Under the pieces are notes generated by a model. That model was not told where the DNA came from, ran no database searches, and saw only the letters and a program-made list of their open reading frames with translations. The translations under genes and the position numbers were made by a program. From Lingula anatina (lineage: Eukaryota; Brachiopoda; Lingulata; Lingulida; Lingulidae), in the NCBI RefSeq assembly GCF_001039355.2, contig NW_019775734.1, positions 1 through 64,000 of the forward strand: a DNA stretch of 64,000 nucleotides, written 5' to 3'. Positions 38,176 through 50,115 of the stretch are shown here, in pieces (positions within the stretch are counted from its first letter, which is position 1; each line of letters starts with the position of its first letter).

Positions 38176-39114
38176 TTCTGCACAGCTCCCACCAGCCGTA
38201 GTAAGTAAAACAGTGAACCACACACCCAAGAAGGTTGCCTCAGTGTTTCATTAGTACGTGTTTTTCGTCCATTAGGTAAAGTTACTTGAGTTGGTTAAGA
38301 TGTCAATTAGTTAGGAAAAATTGTTGGACACTGGCATGATTTCCTTTCTGTTGCACTGTGCAGTTACTGCTGTTTCCGTGTCACATGAACAGTACAATGT
38401 GTTGCATGCCCCACCCTTTATTAGCCCAGATGGTGTCTTTGGTAAATACTGGAGCAGCCCCTTATGCAAAAGTCCTTCCACAGTGTTCCCATTCAAATGT
38501 ACAGGCTTGTTCTATATGTGTCCCTTTTCCCATACCTGTTTCGTATGTAAACTGCCTTTGTCATATAACCTAAAAAAAGAATAAAATGTCAAATATTTTA
38601 TTGAAATATATTTACATAAACAAATTTGGCTGACTTTGAGGTGGCATTTTCACATTTGACAGTTTATAATGTTATTATGAATGATAAAAAGAAAAGAAAA
38701 CACTGTAGAAGAGACTACCAGGCATAGCTTAATGTGGAGACATTGGCCCTGACTGAGTCAAACTGGGTGGCTATCAATTAATCTTCTTGAGCAACACATG
38801 ATTTCAGGTTTCTGTCTAGCACACTGCTAATTGCAAATTTACAGATAATGGTTTGGTAATTAGAAATATACAGTCAAGTTAAGTGATTTTCTTCAACATA
38901 CATGTAGGTCAGCTAACCTTATCTGTGTCTTTAGGGCCAACTTTATTTTCTTTTTATGTAACAGTTCATAAAATGGAAAGATGCAGCTGATACAGTCAAG
39001 TGTGCATATTCTTACTTGTACTTATATTAGGCTAACTTGCAAAAAAGTTGAAAAGTTGGCTCTATGTTATCTTTTATTCAAAATGGAAGCATGAAAGCGT
39101 TTTATTTAATGATA

Positions 39115-39381
39115 GGGGCCATTCATAATGATTTGAGTATTAACTGATCCGCCAACTAAATATGGCCAACCACTCTTCAAAAGCAATGCTGCCAATTCCC
39201 AATTCCATTAAATGGATTAAACCTTGGCTCGGAGGTTTAATTGCTAGGCCCCTGCAGCAATGGTGCATGTGGAGGCAGGTATACCATCATGGAATTAGTG
39301 GCATCGCTTTTGAAGTAGGGTCAGCCATGTTTTGTCAGCAGATAAGTTAGTACTCCGATCATCTATTCTGAATGGCCCAAT
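39115..39381. mobile_element. Foldback MITE, about 267 bp
   Basis: Starts GGGGCCATTCATAATGAT and ends ATCTATTCTGAATGGCCCA. The arms remain complementary for about 75 bp with mismatches (for example CTTCAAAAGCAATGC against GCATCGCTTTTGAAG). No coding capacity. The arms are more diverged than those at 32708, so it is an older insertion. Confidence 0.75.
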
Positions 39382-39421
39382 ACTCTTTTTTTTCTATTTC
39401 AGCAACTTACAGAAAATTTTG

Positions 39422-39450
39422 CTTTATTATTATTATTATTATTATAATTA
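39422..39450. repeat. (ATT)n microsatellite
   Basis: Short trinucleotide tract. Confidence 0.9.
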
Positions 39451-39469
39451 TTTTTGTTGCTTTATTTTA

Positions 39470-39700
39470 TTTCATAACCTCCAAGGAGGTCATGTTTTCA
39501 CCTCCCTTTTGTTTGTCTGTCCTTTTGTCACCTACTAATTCATAAAGTTATGGATCAGTTTTGATGCAATTTGCTGGATAGGTCTGAAATGCCGGCCCTA
39601 ACTTAAAAGTGATTAGATTTAGGTGATGATCCATTAGTTAATTAATGGTTGATTATTAGTTCATTATATGTTTTGGTGGAGGTCTGCCTTCTGGGTGATT
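39470..39700 (+). repeat. Probable dispersed repeat fragment
   Basis: AGGAGGTCATGTTTTCACCT, followed by a TTTGTTTGTCTGTC tract and AAAGTTATGGATCAGTTTTG, resembles a repeat found widely in invertebrate genomes (an AGGTTATGTTTTC head, a TTTG-rich middle, then GGATTTTGATGAAATTTG). This rests on my memory of the consensus, not a search. Confidence 0.45.
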
Positions 39701-41298
39701 TTTCTAGTCTTTTGATGTTAAATGTGTTTATACAATTCTTATATGATTTTTAAAGCAAATATCTCTGTAAGGAATTTTTGCCAATTTATAGTATTCCAGA
39801 CAAAGTAACTGACCAGGAAATTTACCTATAAATGATCGAGTTTCACTTGACCTTTTGATAAAGCATCATATTTTTAGCACACTTAAGTTGTTATCATGAC
39901 ACCATTGTAAATGGACCAATTTGGTGTCTTTGGGTTAATATTAGAGGACAGTTTAAGTATAATGTTAATGTTCCTATGCTTTGATGTTTGTTAAGCTTAA
40001 ATGAAAATCTTTGCTTCAATTTAAATACATTTTTATAAGTTTGGCAACCAGTACATGCCTTAAATGCCTAGAAATGATTTATGGAGGACATCATTTTCTC
40101 CTTCAATAGTAACCTCACATTGTAGAGCTGGTATGGTTTTGATATAGCATTGGTTTTATATTGCTGGCTCAGCATAGAGAGCCTTATATTATGGTGGTCA
40201 GTCACATTATGAATACCAGTGCTTGATTTCTGGCCATTTATTGCTTTTAGATGATTGTCAGCATGCACCTTTCTGGTTAAATCCTGATTTCTTTGGCTAA
40301 GTCACCAAAGTCATTGACTAGAAGTTTTTATTTTTAATTTTTAGTCTTTTAATTGGTGATATATACCCAAACTCTCATAAAATTCAAGTGAAACAAAAAT
40401 AGTTTGGCAGTATTACAAAAAAAAAGTTGGATTTTCAACAAATTTTTATTGATTTCCTTTTTTTACGTATATTTAGGTACTGTTTGTCCCATAGGTGCAA
40501 AAAAAATATATTTTTGATTTTGCTGGCATTGCCTGTCTATTTGATTTGAATACATCATTCTTCAGCAGTGATTTGTCATTTTAATACTTTTTTGTCAGTT
40601 TCCACATATATCTTGACCATAAAATCTCAACCAACTCTTCTCTATTGCAATTAGTCCATTTGTGGTGACATCTCACATTGTTCTTCTCCAACACAATGAA
40701 TTGGGTTATGTATGGGATCTTAGCCACAACTTTTAGAAAAGTTGGGACATGATTATGAATATAGAAAGTGTGCATATGTAAGATATATATTGATATTTGG
40801 TTGAATATGTCTAGCATGGACACAACTTGAAATGGGCATTTAAGTCAGAGTAAAAATTGAGCAGAAGAATTTGCAGATATAAAGTAACTGCCAAATCATA
40901 TTTCAGTTTAGTTAAACTTTGTTATGAGGCTCTCTGTGGACAAAATACAAGGTAGTTTCAAATCATTAAATAATTTTTTTTTCAGAAGTTACCACATGTG
41001 TTTTAGTATCACAAGTACTTTTATATCTTTATCCACATAACAGCCAAACCAAATGACCCTTTCTATTGAACTCTGCAGGTACGTTCTGTATTTTGGAAAT
41101 GCGAGCATATTTTGAAGTGTATAGTGATAAAAGACATGTTTAAAAAGATGAAAATTTTCTTGGAAAATTTAACACCCAATTTTAAACGCCAAATTATATT
41201 ACATTCAAATTTTTTTTTTTGCTGAAAAGACCCAATCATTTTGGCCCTGTATTAAATAGGGAAGCCACAAATTTCAAATGTAATATGGTCTGTCAGCT

Positions 41299-41299
<1 letters not shown>

Positions 41300-41340
<41 letters not shown>
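41300..41340. repeat. (AC)n microsatellite
   Basis: About 20 AC units followed by a short C run. Confidence 0.97.
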
Positions 41341-41343
<3 letters not shown>

Positions 41344-41530
41344 CCCCCCCTCAAGAAAAAAAAACTCACTTTATCAGATAATATATTGATTTATCTCATT
41401 TACATTTTTATTATTCAGCAATGTTTTGAATCTCAAGTGCTAAGTCATTTTTATTGTATACAAATGAAATGTGGATTATGGTGTTTGAGAACATCTCCTT
41501 CATCATCAAACTACTCATATTTTAACATTC

Positions 41531-41691
41531 ATTGTACCACCAGCGTTAGCGCTGGCGGTACACATGGTTTCGGTCTCGTCCGGATCGTTCCGCCGGCTCC
41601 GCCGGCTCCGCTGGCTCCNTGGTGGCTGCACCCCTTATTTTGTGTATGTGGGGGTCTAAACGAATGCGCTTGCTCCAGCTGGTGGTACAAT
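41531..41691. mobile_element. GC-rich 161-bp MITE-like insert containing an ambiguous base
   Basis: Perfect 14-bp terminal inverted repeats ATTGTACCACCAGC / GCTGGTGGTACAAT, with ATTC immediately outside both ends (41527-41530, 41692-41695), a likely target duplication. Inside are a perfect palindrome CCAGCGTTAGCGCTGG, a threefold GCCGGCTCC 9-mer tandem repeat (about 41591-41618) and the only N in the window (41619). Much more GC-rich than its surroundings. Confidence 0.65.
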
Positions 41692-42115
41692 ATTCGGAGG
41701 CGGTATCGCCTCTCTGATCCTCTAGTTTCTTTTGTATTTTCACATTTTGTCTCTGTTCTCAAATTGAAATTGCACTTCCACCAATCATGATAGAAGTGCC
41801 TTTTCTTTTCCAGTATCAATTCAAGAATATGCCAATATTCTTACTTTTGTTCTTATATATATCCATGATGCAAGATTATATTTCTCCTCTTCACTAATTC
41901 AGACTAATGAATATCTACTGATTTCAATTGTCTGAGGAGATTTTTGCCAGCTACAGAATGAGTAATGTATGCATTTTGATCCCCTGAGGCCATCTTTCAA
42001 TTTACCCGCAGAAAAAAAGTCTTTGTTTATTTTTGTATATTGTATCATTATTGATGGGGTACAACTTCATGGGTGCATTTGAGTCCCAGTGCCAAGAATG
42101 CTGCTTATTAATATG

Positions 42116-44958
42116 TCAATATAACACTGTCATCATCAGCAGTAGGGTAAAACTCCAACCTCGTGGCAAGGTAGACGCAGTTCCAGCTATTACAACACCT
42201 AAACAAGAAGAAAAAAGGAAACATTCATTAAAAGTCAGCTTAATTGTCTTGATGCAAGGTAGATACAGTTCCACATATTACAACACATAAGCATTATCAA
42301 AAAAAAAAAAATATTACTCATTAGAAATGAGTTATTGGTATGATGGAAGTATTTTACTGCTTTGTATTTTATCATGATGGAGAACAGAGCACTGCCTCCA
42401 GAATTTTATAATATATGTTACTCCTATGATGACAAAAAAATCACATTTTTATCAACTATATGTTGGCATTAAAATAATTAATAAAAGATGCACTGCCGTC
42501 TTTTATCTTACCTCCCTTTGGAATTGGATTAGGTGTATAACTTTGAAGTTTCTTAGGCTTAGTAGGACCACATTTCACTAAAACCTCATCTTTTGGCTCA
42601 GCTGTAAGAAGAATAATGTCAATAGTAACAGAAAATCAAATAAATTATTAACTGTTTTATAACGATATAAACAATTAATTAAAATCAAGTTTCTCTTGCA
42701 TAAGTGCTAGGGTTGTTTGATTGTATCCATTTTTTTCATTGATGATTAAAAAATACAATCTTAGTTTATTCAAATCTTTTCAGTAGACTAATATCACTGT
42801 TTGAAGGTAATATTTTCTCACATTTATCAAAGAAATAAATATAAGAATATCTGTGGAAATAAAAAAAGAAGAGATTTGTGTAATGAATCTTAATTATTGC
42901 TCAGTCACGGGGGAGAATGTAGCATAAAATTCACCACCTACAGCTGTGGCTTCTTCTAACATGAAATTGCCACACTATGAACTTGGCAATTCATCTGCTA
43001 CACCAGTTAGTATAGTCACATGTGTGTAAGCAGTTATTTTCTCATCATTGGTTTTTAATTGAACTTTGTAGTATATTATTTACTCTGATAGTGTTATACT
43101 TACCATTTGACATGTATTAGGTCCAGTTGTTGCCTCTTTGGTTTGAAATATACAGTGTAAGACATTTTTATCAGGCAGATACAAGTTTCACTACAATTTT
43201 TGGCTGAAAATTTAGATGCACCATACATCCTTTCATGTTAAAAAAACAGAGTAGATAATGAAATACTTTTTTGACCACTGGGCATACCATGTTCAGGAAA
43301 ACAATATATATAATAATTACCATTGAAATATACCCAAAAGCCTTTGAGGTTTCTTTGTGTATTATAAGAAAATGACTGTCTCCGAGTGTTGTTAACGTCT
43401 GTGTGAAAATGTAACCGTATCTGAGGTCCTTGCCAAGACACATTCTTCATTCCTGTCATGATTTCTCCACAGTTCAAATCTTTGTAGTCATCGTCGTAGA
43501 TCATCAACCAATCAGCACATTTCTTTCCATTCATCTCCAGGAGGAGATCATAAAAAGAGACGAGCATGCGGCTCTTTCCAGACACTGAGATGTTACATTC
43601 ACAGTCCCTGTGTATTGGGTAGAATGAAGGATAGTTGGGACTTTTTATGTAACCCTCTGTCACATAAGTATTGCTTTTCTCACAGATGTCAAATACTTCT
43701 TCATCTGGAATGTAATGGTAAATTAAGCAGGCTTTAAGATATAAAGTTCATGATAGTTATAAAAACGAGTGATCACATAGTTTATCATATGTGTGACATG
43801 TTATATTGAAACATTGTTTAGGTTATGATATATGTAAGAAAAAAAAAGTGTGGTTTACTCATTACTAGCTGAAGATTACAAATGACACTGCTTTTAAGTG
43901 TTATACCAGCAAAATTTATAATGGTGCACTGTACATACTCTTTACACACTGATAGTCAATCTGCAGGTATTTGCTGTAGTTTCCACATTCTCTTAGCCAT
44001 GACTGTTTCACAGATTTAACGCAATGTTCAGCACCAAGACAGTTTGACCAGTCATAGTAAGGTGACAAATCTCCATCCATACAGTCCCCTGGTAAGAAAT
44101 TACAACGGCTGATGTTCTGGTGGTGCATGCCATGGAATGCTCTGTTGATTTTGATCATGTGATTAGACCCACAATACAGTGTCACAAATGGATTGCCCCT
44201 GACGTGGAAACACTGACTGACAGTCTTCAAAATATGATCTAAGAAACAGTAAATTTCAGCATTAGATGATTTTTGTATGATCAGTAGAATGCTAGTCTGT
44301 TATCATGTGCATTGGTATAGGCTAAGTCTCCAAAGATAACAGGATTCCTCTTTGGTAACCTTCATTTTGTTTTTGAATGAAGACGATTCATGAAAGTTTA
44401 CTTTTATTATACATCAAATTTGTTTCTAATTCAGAAATGTTTTTAAATAACATGAGGAAAGAAAGCTTAAATATATGCCATATAAAACAGACATGTTTGC
44501 CGGTGATATGTGCAAAAATAAGACTGAAACATAGTAAGTATAATGGAATTTTGGTATTTCAACAGCTGCTCAAGATAATGATCACCGCTACAATGTACTA
44601 TGCCATACACTCCTTGCATACTTATGAGATGGTATACCAACCCAGATTAAGGAGACAACATTATAGCTTTAATTGTTATACTTCATGTCTATTGCTAGGC
44701 ACACTAGAAAGTTGATTAAAATTTTCTAAGTGTGATGTTGGACAGAGATTCTAGGTCAAATGTTTGTTGGCAATGATTTTTGTGTGGCATAGAGTCTTTC
44801 TTTGTTAAACAACTAAACACACATTACTCACTTTCATTAGACTTCTCTGCCATTTGCACATCCCGTTCTTCCAGTCTACCATCATAACAGTGGACTTTCC
44901 CAAAGCAAAGCAGGAAACAGAGAATGATTGTAACACTGTAATCCATAGTGGTCATCAT
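42116..44958 (-). CDS. Gene E: SUEL-CUB protein with GPI-type C terminus (327 aa)
   Basis: Five exons close in frame: 44832-44958, 43939-44238, 43321-43704, 42512-42601 and 42116-42198. They encode a signal peptide (SVTIILCFLLCFGKVHC) with a longer N-terminal spacer than its paralogues (YDGRLEERDVQMAEK), a SUEL domain (SQCFHVRGNPFVTLYCG, RAFHGMHHQN, KYLQIDYQCVKS), a CUB domain (GYIKSPNYPSFYP, DCEC, NCGE, GFWVYF), a 30-codon stalk opening with VLVKCG, and a 27-codon last exon. That exon reads GTASTLPRGWSFTLLLMMTV and then LY-stop: small residues, a short spacer and a terminal hydrophobic run with no cytoplasmic tail, as in GPI-attachment signals. There is no separate TM exon. The first of two adjacent ATGs (44956-44958) was taken as start. 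Likely a lipid-anchored or shed form of the receptor family. The GPI call is an inference. Confidence 0.83.
42253..42290 (-). pseudogene. Decayed duplicate of the gene E terminal exon
   Basis: The plus-strand stretch CAAGGTAGATACAGTTCCAC with following ATATTACAACAC copies the true exon boundary at about 42166-42198 with few mismatches. The acceptor AG is lost (TTATG in place of TTTAG) and no GPI-type frame follows. It lies directly upstream of the functional last exon in transcription order. Confidence 0.6.
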
Positions 44959-46126
44959 TGTCTTCCCCAAAAACCGAATGCACAAATGTGTGCAATTTTT
45001 TCAGCTTTTTTGATTACCCAATGATACCATTCAGGTGCAGCGATTTCATAAGTGCGTGACACCAACAAAAAGCTGAGGAATTATAGAGAAAGCATATGGT
45101 GCCATAATACGTGCTGCTGCAGGGTGTGGTCTTGCAAAAGAACGGCTGCTATTGATTCCAAAGATGTCTCTTCCTTGAACATTACATGCAAATTACCTTA
45201 GAAAATTATCACATCAGCTGTGGATGTGCCTGTTGCTGGTGTTAAAAATATAATTGATAGAAGAAATGATTTGGAATTTTAGACTGAAATGTTCATTTGT
45301 GACATATTTTAACAAATGATTTTCTGGCTGACCATTATTTTCTGGCATGCTTTGTTATTTTGCTAGCATTTCAAAAAGAGAGTAAATAGAATAGCTGTCA
45401 CATCTTTTGATAAATGGATAAAGGCATAAAATGTTTTGTGGCAAATTGTAAGGAATATTACTGCAAGGACATATTGTCTTATAATTATGTAAAAATGTGA
45501 TGGAACAACAGAACAGTAAAAAGCAGATCCGATCAGTTAAATATATACACGTTTCATCATTTCTATGTTTAGAACAATAGTGCTTAATATGGAATCAGTA
45601 GGATGTGACTGAGCATTGATATTCTAAATATAATTTCTTTTTAAGAAAGTAAAATTTTGTTTTCTATAATTGGCACCCTTTTGTTTCAAAGCAAGTCCAA
45701 TATAATCAGAGACTTTACTTGAAGAGACATTAACAATATTTTGTTGCCATTTATTCCTATTTTCATTTTTAGATGGCCTCTGATTATGCATTAAAGACAG
45801 GCAACAAATTCTGAATATTGAATTAAAGTACATCTCAAAAATCACTTTCTTTAACAAAGAAAAATTACATAGAATGCATGATACCATTTACTCAACGTAG
45901 TTCAAGTGAAAAGAAAAGTGTTTCTAAAAACACACACTTTTAGCTTAAGAAAACACTACAGTGATGGTACACAGATCTAGAGCAGTAGCAAGTTTTTGAG
46001 GATGCCAGGAAAGTTCATTTAATCTACTGTGTTTCTGCTGTATACTGTCAACCTCTTAAAAGCCAAACACCAGCAGGGTTTCAAAGATATTTTGCAGATA
46101 ATATTTTGAATTGTTAACAAACTTTT
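44959..46126. other. Gap between gene E start and gene F end
   Basis: AT-rich, no exon seen. It contains GGGTGTGGT at 45122-45130, upstream of the gene E start. Confidence 0.6.
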
Positions 46127-48470
46127 TTACAAGCAAGAAGAAGAGAACTTGATGAAAACAGCAGTTGTTATCAAATAGTTTGTAAGCTGGACCTTGAATG
46201 TGATGCCATGATTAGCAGGCAAAGCTGTGACAGTTGTGGTACCTGGAATAATGAAGTACACTGTACATGCTACAGTTTGAGAGCGTTAAAGAGTGTTCTC
46301 ATTTTAAAAATGATAAAAAAGTCTCAAGTAAATGGTTCATGGTTCTGAAAAATAATGTTTATTGTATTATCCTAAAGAAAATATTAAGGACTTAACATTC
46401 CTGCTATTTACCTGACAGTGTCTTACTTGTAGCTCGAATCTTTGATCCTTTCTTTTTCTTTGGTTCTGATTTGAGTATGGTTGGTTCGGTGTTGTTCATT
46501 TTAGCAGTTTTTCCCTTTTTATCTTTTAAGTTCTCTTGCAAATTTTCTTTTTTGGGTGTTCTCATTTGACTTGGCACTTTAAATTTTCTATCTGAAATTG
46601 AACATAATCTTTATATAAGTATAATTTCTTATGGCCAATTGATTATGGTATCAGTTAAATAAGAAAATATTCTCTTTGAAATTCATGATTATCCTTATCA
46701 ATTGGTTAAGACATAATATAAAAGTTGTATTTTAAACTGTTGCAGTATTAATGGTTGTAATGCTTAGATAATTACCTTCAGTTTTCACGTATATTTTCTT
46801 TTTCACTGACTTGGGTTCAATGTGGGAAGTGGGACTACATGTCACAGTGATCTTGGTATCAGCTTGGCTGCCTGGAATTCACAGACCATATGATCACCAA
46901 TGAGCCAACGCCAATGTGTTCCCTTTATTGTGTAATGGCCCCATACAGTTTTACAGTAAAGCAGTTTTCTTCATTTCCTAGCAATTTTGTATATGACATG
47001 GCCAGACATGCCAAGTAAAGGGAGTTGAATGTATTTTCTACCCTTACTCTTCATTAAATAAATGAAATGTTCATTTCTTAGTGACTCCCCATCCTCATAA
47101 TAATACTGGATTGCTTGATTTTTTAGTTCAAATTTGATTTAAATGAAATACTTGAGCACCCCCAAAATATTTTTTCTCAATACCTCACCTTTCATATGCA
47201 ACCAGAATCCTTTCAGTTCTTTAGTTTTGTCATTGGTGACTTTAATCCTCTTGACATCATTGGCATTGCTACTGAAATAAACATCGGTAAAGTGCTGCAC
47301 TTCCACTTTTGCAGCACTTGGTAGCTGTTGGCTGCAGAACACTTCTTCTTTTGTTTGGTTCTGGACTAGCACCCAGTCTTTACACTCCTTGGAGGTGTCT
47401 TCCAGGGCCAGGTCAGCAAATGTCAAATACAGCATCCCTCCAACGGCCACTAGATGGCACTTGCAGTCAACACGAGCCTTGTAGGCAGATGGGTAGCTAG
47501 GACTACTGATGTAACCCTCGTAACGGATTTGTTTCTTAGTGTTGCAGATATCTAGAACATCTCCCACTGGTAATTGAATATGATATATAATTTCATTTTC
47601 AAAACCTGCATAAAAGTAGTTTGTTAAACAGAGGATAGCTTTTAATTTAATTATGTCACAGCAATTAATGAAATGCCTATGAAGTTAAACATGAAATAAA
47701 CCATGATTAACTTTACTTTTTGTGTTTTAAGCTGTTCAATATGTGTATTTAGATTAACATTTGTATCTTGAATAAAGAAAAAATGAAAACTTAAGAAAAA
47801 ATGATCATATTTGAAAATTTCAAAAAAAAAAAAAAAAAAAAAAAAAAGAAGGAAGAAAAGAAAAAGAAAGATAGAAATATAAATGAAATAAATTAGAAGG
47901 GGTTTGTATTCATGCACCTGAAACACATTCATATTCCACTTGCAGGTACTGGCTGTCTTTCTTGCAGCTTTCAAGATAACTTTTCTTCACTGGTTGAACA
48001 CAGTATTGTAGTCCCATACACAGGGACCAGTCATACGCCTCTGCATTTTCTTCAGTGCAGTCATCTAACATGGCCGTACAAAGCCCAATGCTGCCTTTAT
48101 GTGCGCCATGAAAAGCACGCTTGATGTTTATCATTAGCCCATAGCCACAATATAAGGAAACAAATGAGTTTCCTGTCCCATAGCATTGTCCAGTCACCTT
48201 TTCCAGTTCTAAAACCAGAAAATCGAGATGAATAACCTACTAGACAAATACCCATCATATTTTCCTCTTAGTAACAAACAATTGTTTCATTGGTGATTAT
48301 CATATCAACATAAGATTTCTTGTTCGTAGATCAAGTACATAATGAGTCTCTGTCAAAAATATTTGAGAAAAGCAGTTAAGAATAACAGATGTGTCACAAA
48401 ACTGCTTACCATCTTTTCCATCAATAAGTAGTACATGGAGAAGAAGTATCCATACACAAATAAACAACAT
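46127..48470 (-). CDS. Gene F: SUEL-CUB protein with Lys-rich stalk, no clear anchor (373 aa)
   Basis: Six exons close in frame: 48410-48470, 47918-48208, 47189-47566, 46776-46871, 46412-46591 and 46127-46242. They encode a signal peptide (MLFICVWILLLHVLLIDG), a SUEL domain (GQCYGTGNSFVSLYCG, RAFHGAHKGS, YLQVEYECVSG), a CUB domain (GYISSPSYPSAYKARVDCKC, VFCSQQ, GFWLHM), and two stalk exons. The first opens ITVTCS. The second is strongly basic (KKENLQENLKDKKGKT, EPKKKKGSKIR). The last exon reads TTTVTALPANHG, then ITFKVQLTNYLITTAVFIKF, SSSCL and stop. It occupies the position of the GPI-signal exons of E, G and H, but its hydrophobic run is weak and interrupted, so F may be secreted rather than anchored. 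An in-frame ATG 36 bp upstream (48504-48506) would add MICDLIFPKKKK; I prefer the inner one because the hydrophobic core follows directly. The SUEL exon uses a poor donor (GTGCAT). Confidence 0.8.
47821..47847. repeat. Poly-A/T tract in a gene F intron
   Basis: Homopolymer of about 27 A, followed by an AAG-rich stretch. Confidence 0.95.
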
Positions 48471-50115
48471 TTTCTTCTTCTTGGGGAAGATTAGGTCGCA
48501 AATCAAATAAATGTGTGTTCCAGTGGTCCACTGTTAGCAGCTAAATCTTGGGTGTGGTCTAGGTCAAGAAAAAAGAGAAGCATTTTGTAATACTAATTAT
48601 TCACAATGTCATATAACAGCTGGGCAAATACATGTACAGTGAGCGTCACATAGTTTTGCTTCCTGTGTGTACAGTGTCATTTATGGCTTGTTTTGTTGTA
48701 TTGGGTGGATAGATATATGCATCCTGCATTTCAATTTCTCAAAAAATATTTAGCGAAGTGTAAGGAAATTCCACTATATTCCACTGGGTGATATTGCCTC
48801 TGGTATAGAAAAAAATATCTTTGTAACATTCCTTTGGTGGTCAATATAAACATCATCCAAAGCACTGTCCTGGAATGTTGTGAGTGATTGGTGTTAATTT
48901 TCATGTATCAGTTGGCAACAAATGAGAGAAAATGCCAATGAGCCAGGAATATGACCACCTTTGTATCAAAGCATATGCCAATTAAAAAATATGTATTACA
49001 ATTATCCTAAGTTAATCTGAAACATGCTTTTAATTATAAACAAGGTGCAAAGATTTGGAAAATATTCATTTCTGTAGACTTTTTCAACCTAAACATTTTT
49101 TATTAAGAAAGCCAAGCCAGGTATTCTCATACTGGTCTCTGCAGGAGGTGAAAAAAAATAGAAATCGTCATTTGGAAATATTATACGTTGATTGTTAACA
49201 TTCAACTTGTGAGACAACACGCTATCAATGATACCTTTACCACCTAACCAAGAGGCTTAATATGGATATAAGAATATAATTATTTGGCGGCTTAATCGAC
49301 AATGCATTGAAATGTCAAAAATAACTCATTCAAAAATATTCAGATAAGGATTTACTAAAAATGTCATGTAAAAACAATATTAGACAATTGAGAGGTTTTG
49401 ATGTCAGGGTTCATGAACATTAAAAATACCAAAATAATGAAATTATAAAACTGTTATTGTGAATATTAACAAGACTGACGTTAAATTGAAAAATATGTTT
49501 AAAAACATAGTTTGTTTTAAAATTAACAGTAATATATTTATTTCAATATAATTTATGGATTTTTATTTGATTTTGCGGTGAAATGTTTTTTATTGTCTTT
49601 CATACAATGATGATAAAAATAAATCATTTCTACAAATGAGGCATGATATTTTGACCTTCCTGTTAAATCACATTAAAATCTCTTTAAAGATTATTTACTG
49701 CTTTATCAATATTTTAATATGGTGACACGTCACAGTGCTGATATAACCCCAATTTTTTTCAATATCAACTTAGGCAAATTCATTAAATGCTAGCAAGTAA
49801 TAATGGAATGATAATTCACATCAAAATGGTGTTTTTTGTCACCCTCAATAACAACATAAAATAACAAACAACATGTTAAAAATCAACTTTTATTATATGA
49901 TCTGGTACATTTCATTGAGATATGCATTTGCAAATACGAATTTAACTCAAGAGCTATAACTTTAAGAAAATGGAGGACAAGTACACATAATGACTGATTC
50001 TGTTTGGAAGCATGTCTATAACTCGATATTTTGAGACAGGATTTTTTCGAAGTGGCTCAGGTTCTATTTAAGTCATCTCAAGATGCATTATGAATGTCTA
50101 AAACTTTAAAGTTCT
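48471..50115. other. Gap between gene F start and gene G end
   Basis: AT-rich with no exon or repeat recognised. GGGTGTGGT at 48550-48558 lies 80 bp upstream of the gene F start. A candidate polyadenylation signal for gene G (AATAAA on the minus strand) is near 49887. Confidence 0.55.

Larger units (their letters stand above)
38176..42115. other. Gap between gene D start and gene E end
   Basis: Holds a foldback element (39115-39381), an ATT tract (39422-39450), a dispersed-repeat-like segment (39470-39700), an AC microsatellite (41300-41340) and a GC-rich MITE-like insert (41531-41691). No supported gene. Confidence 0.6.
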
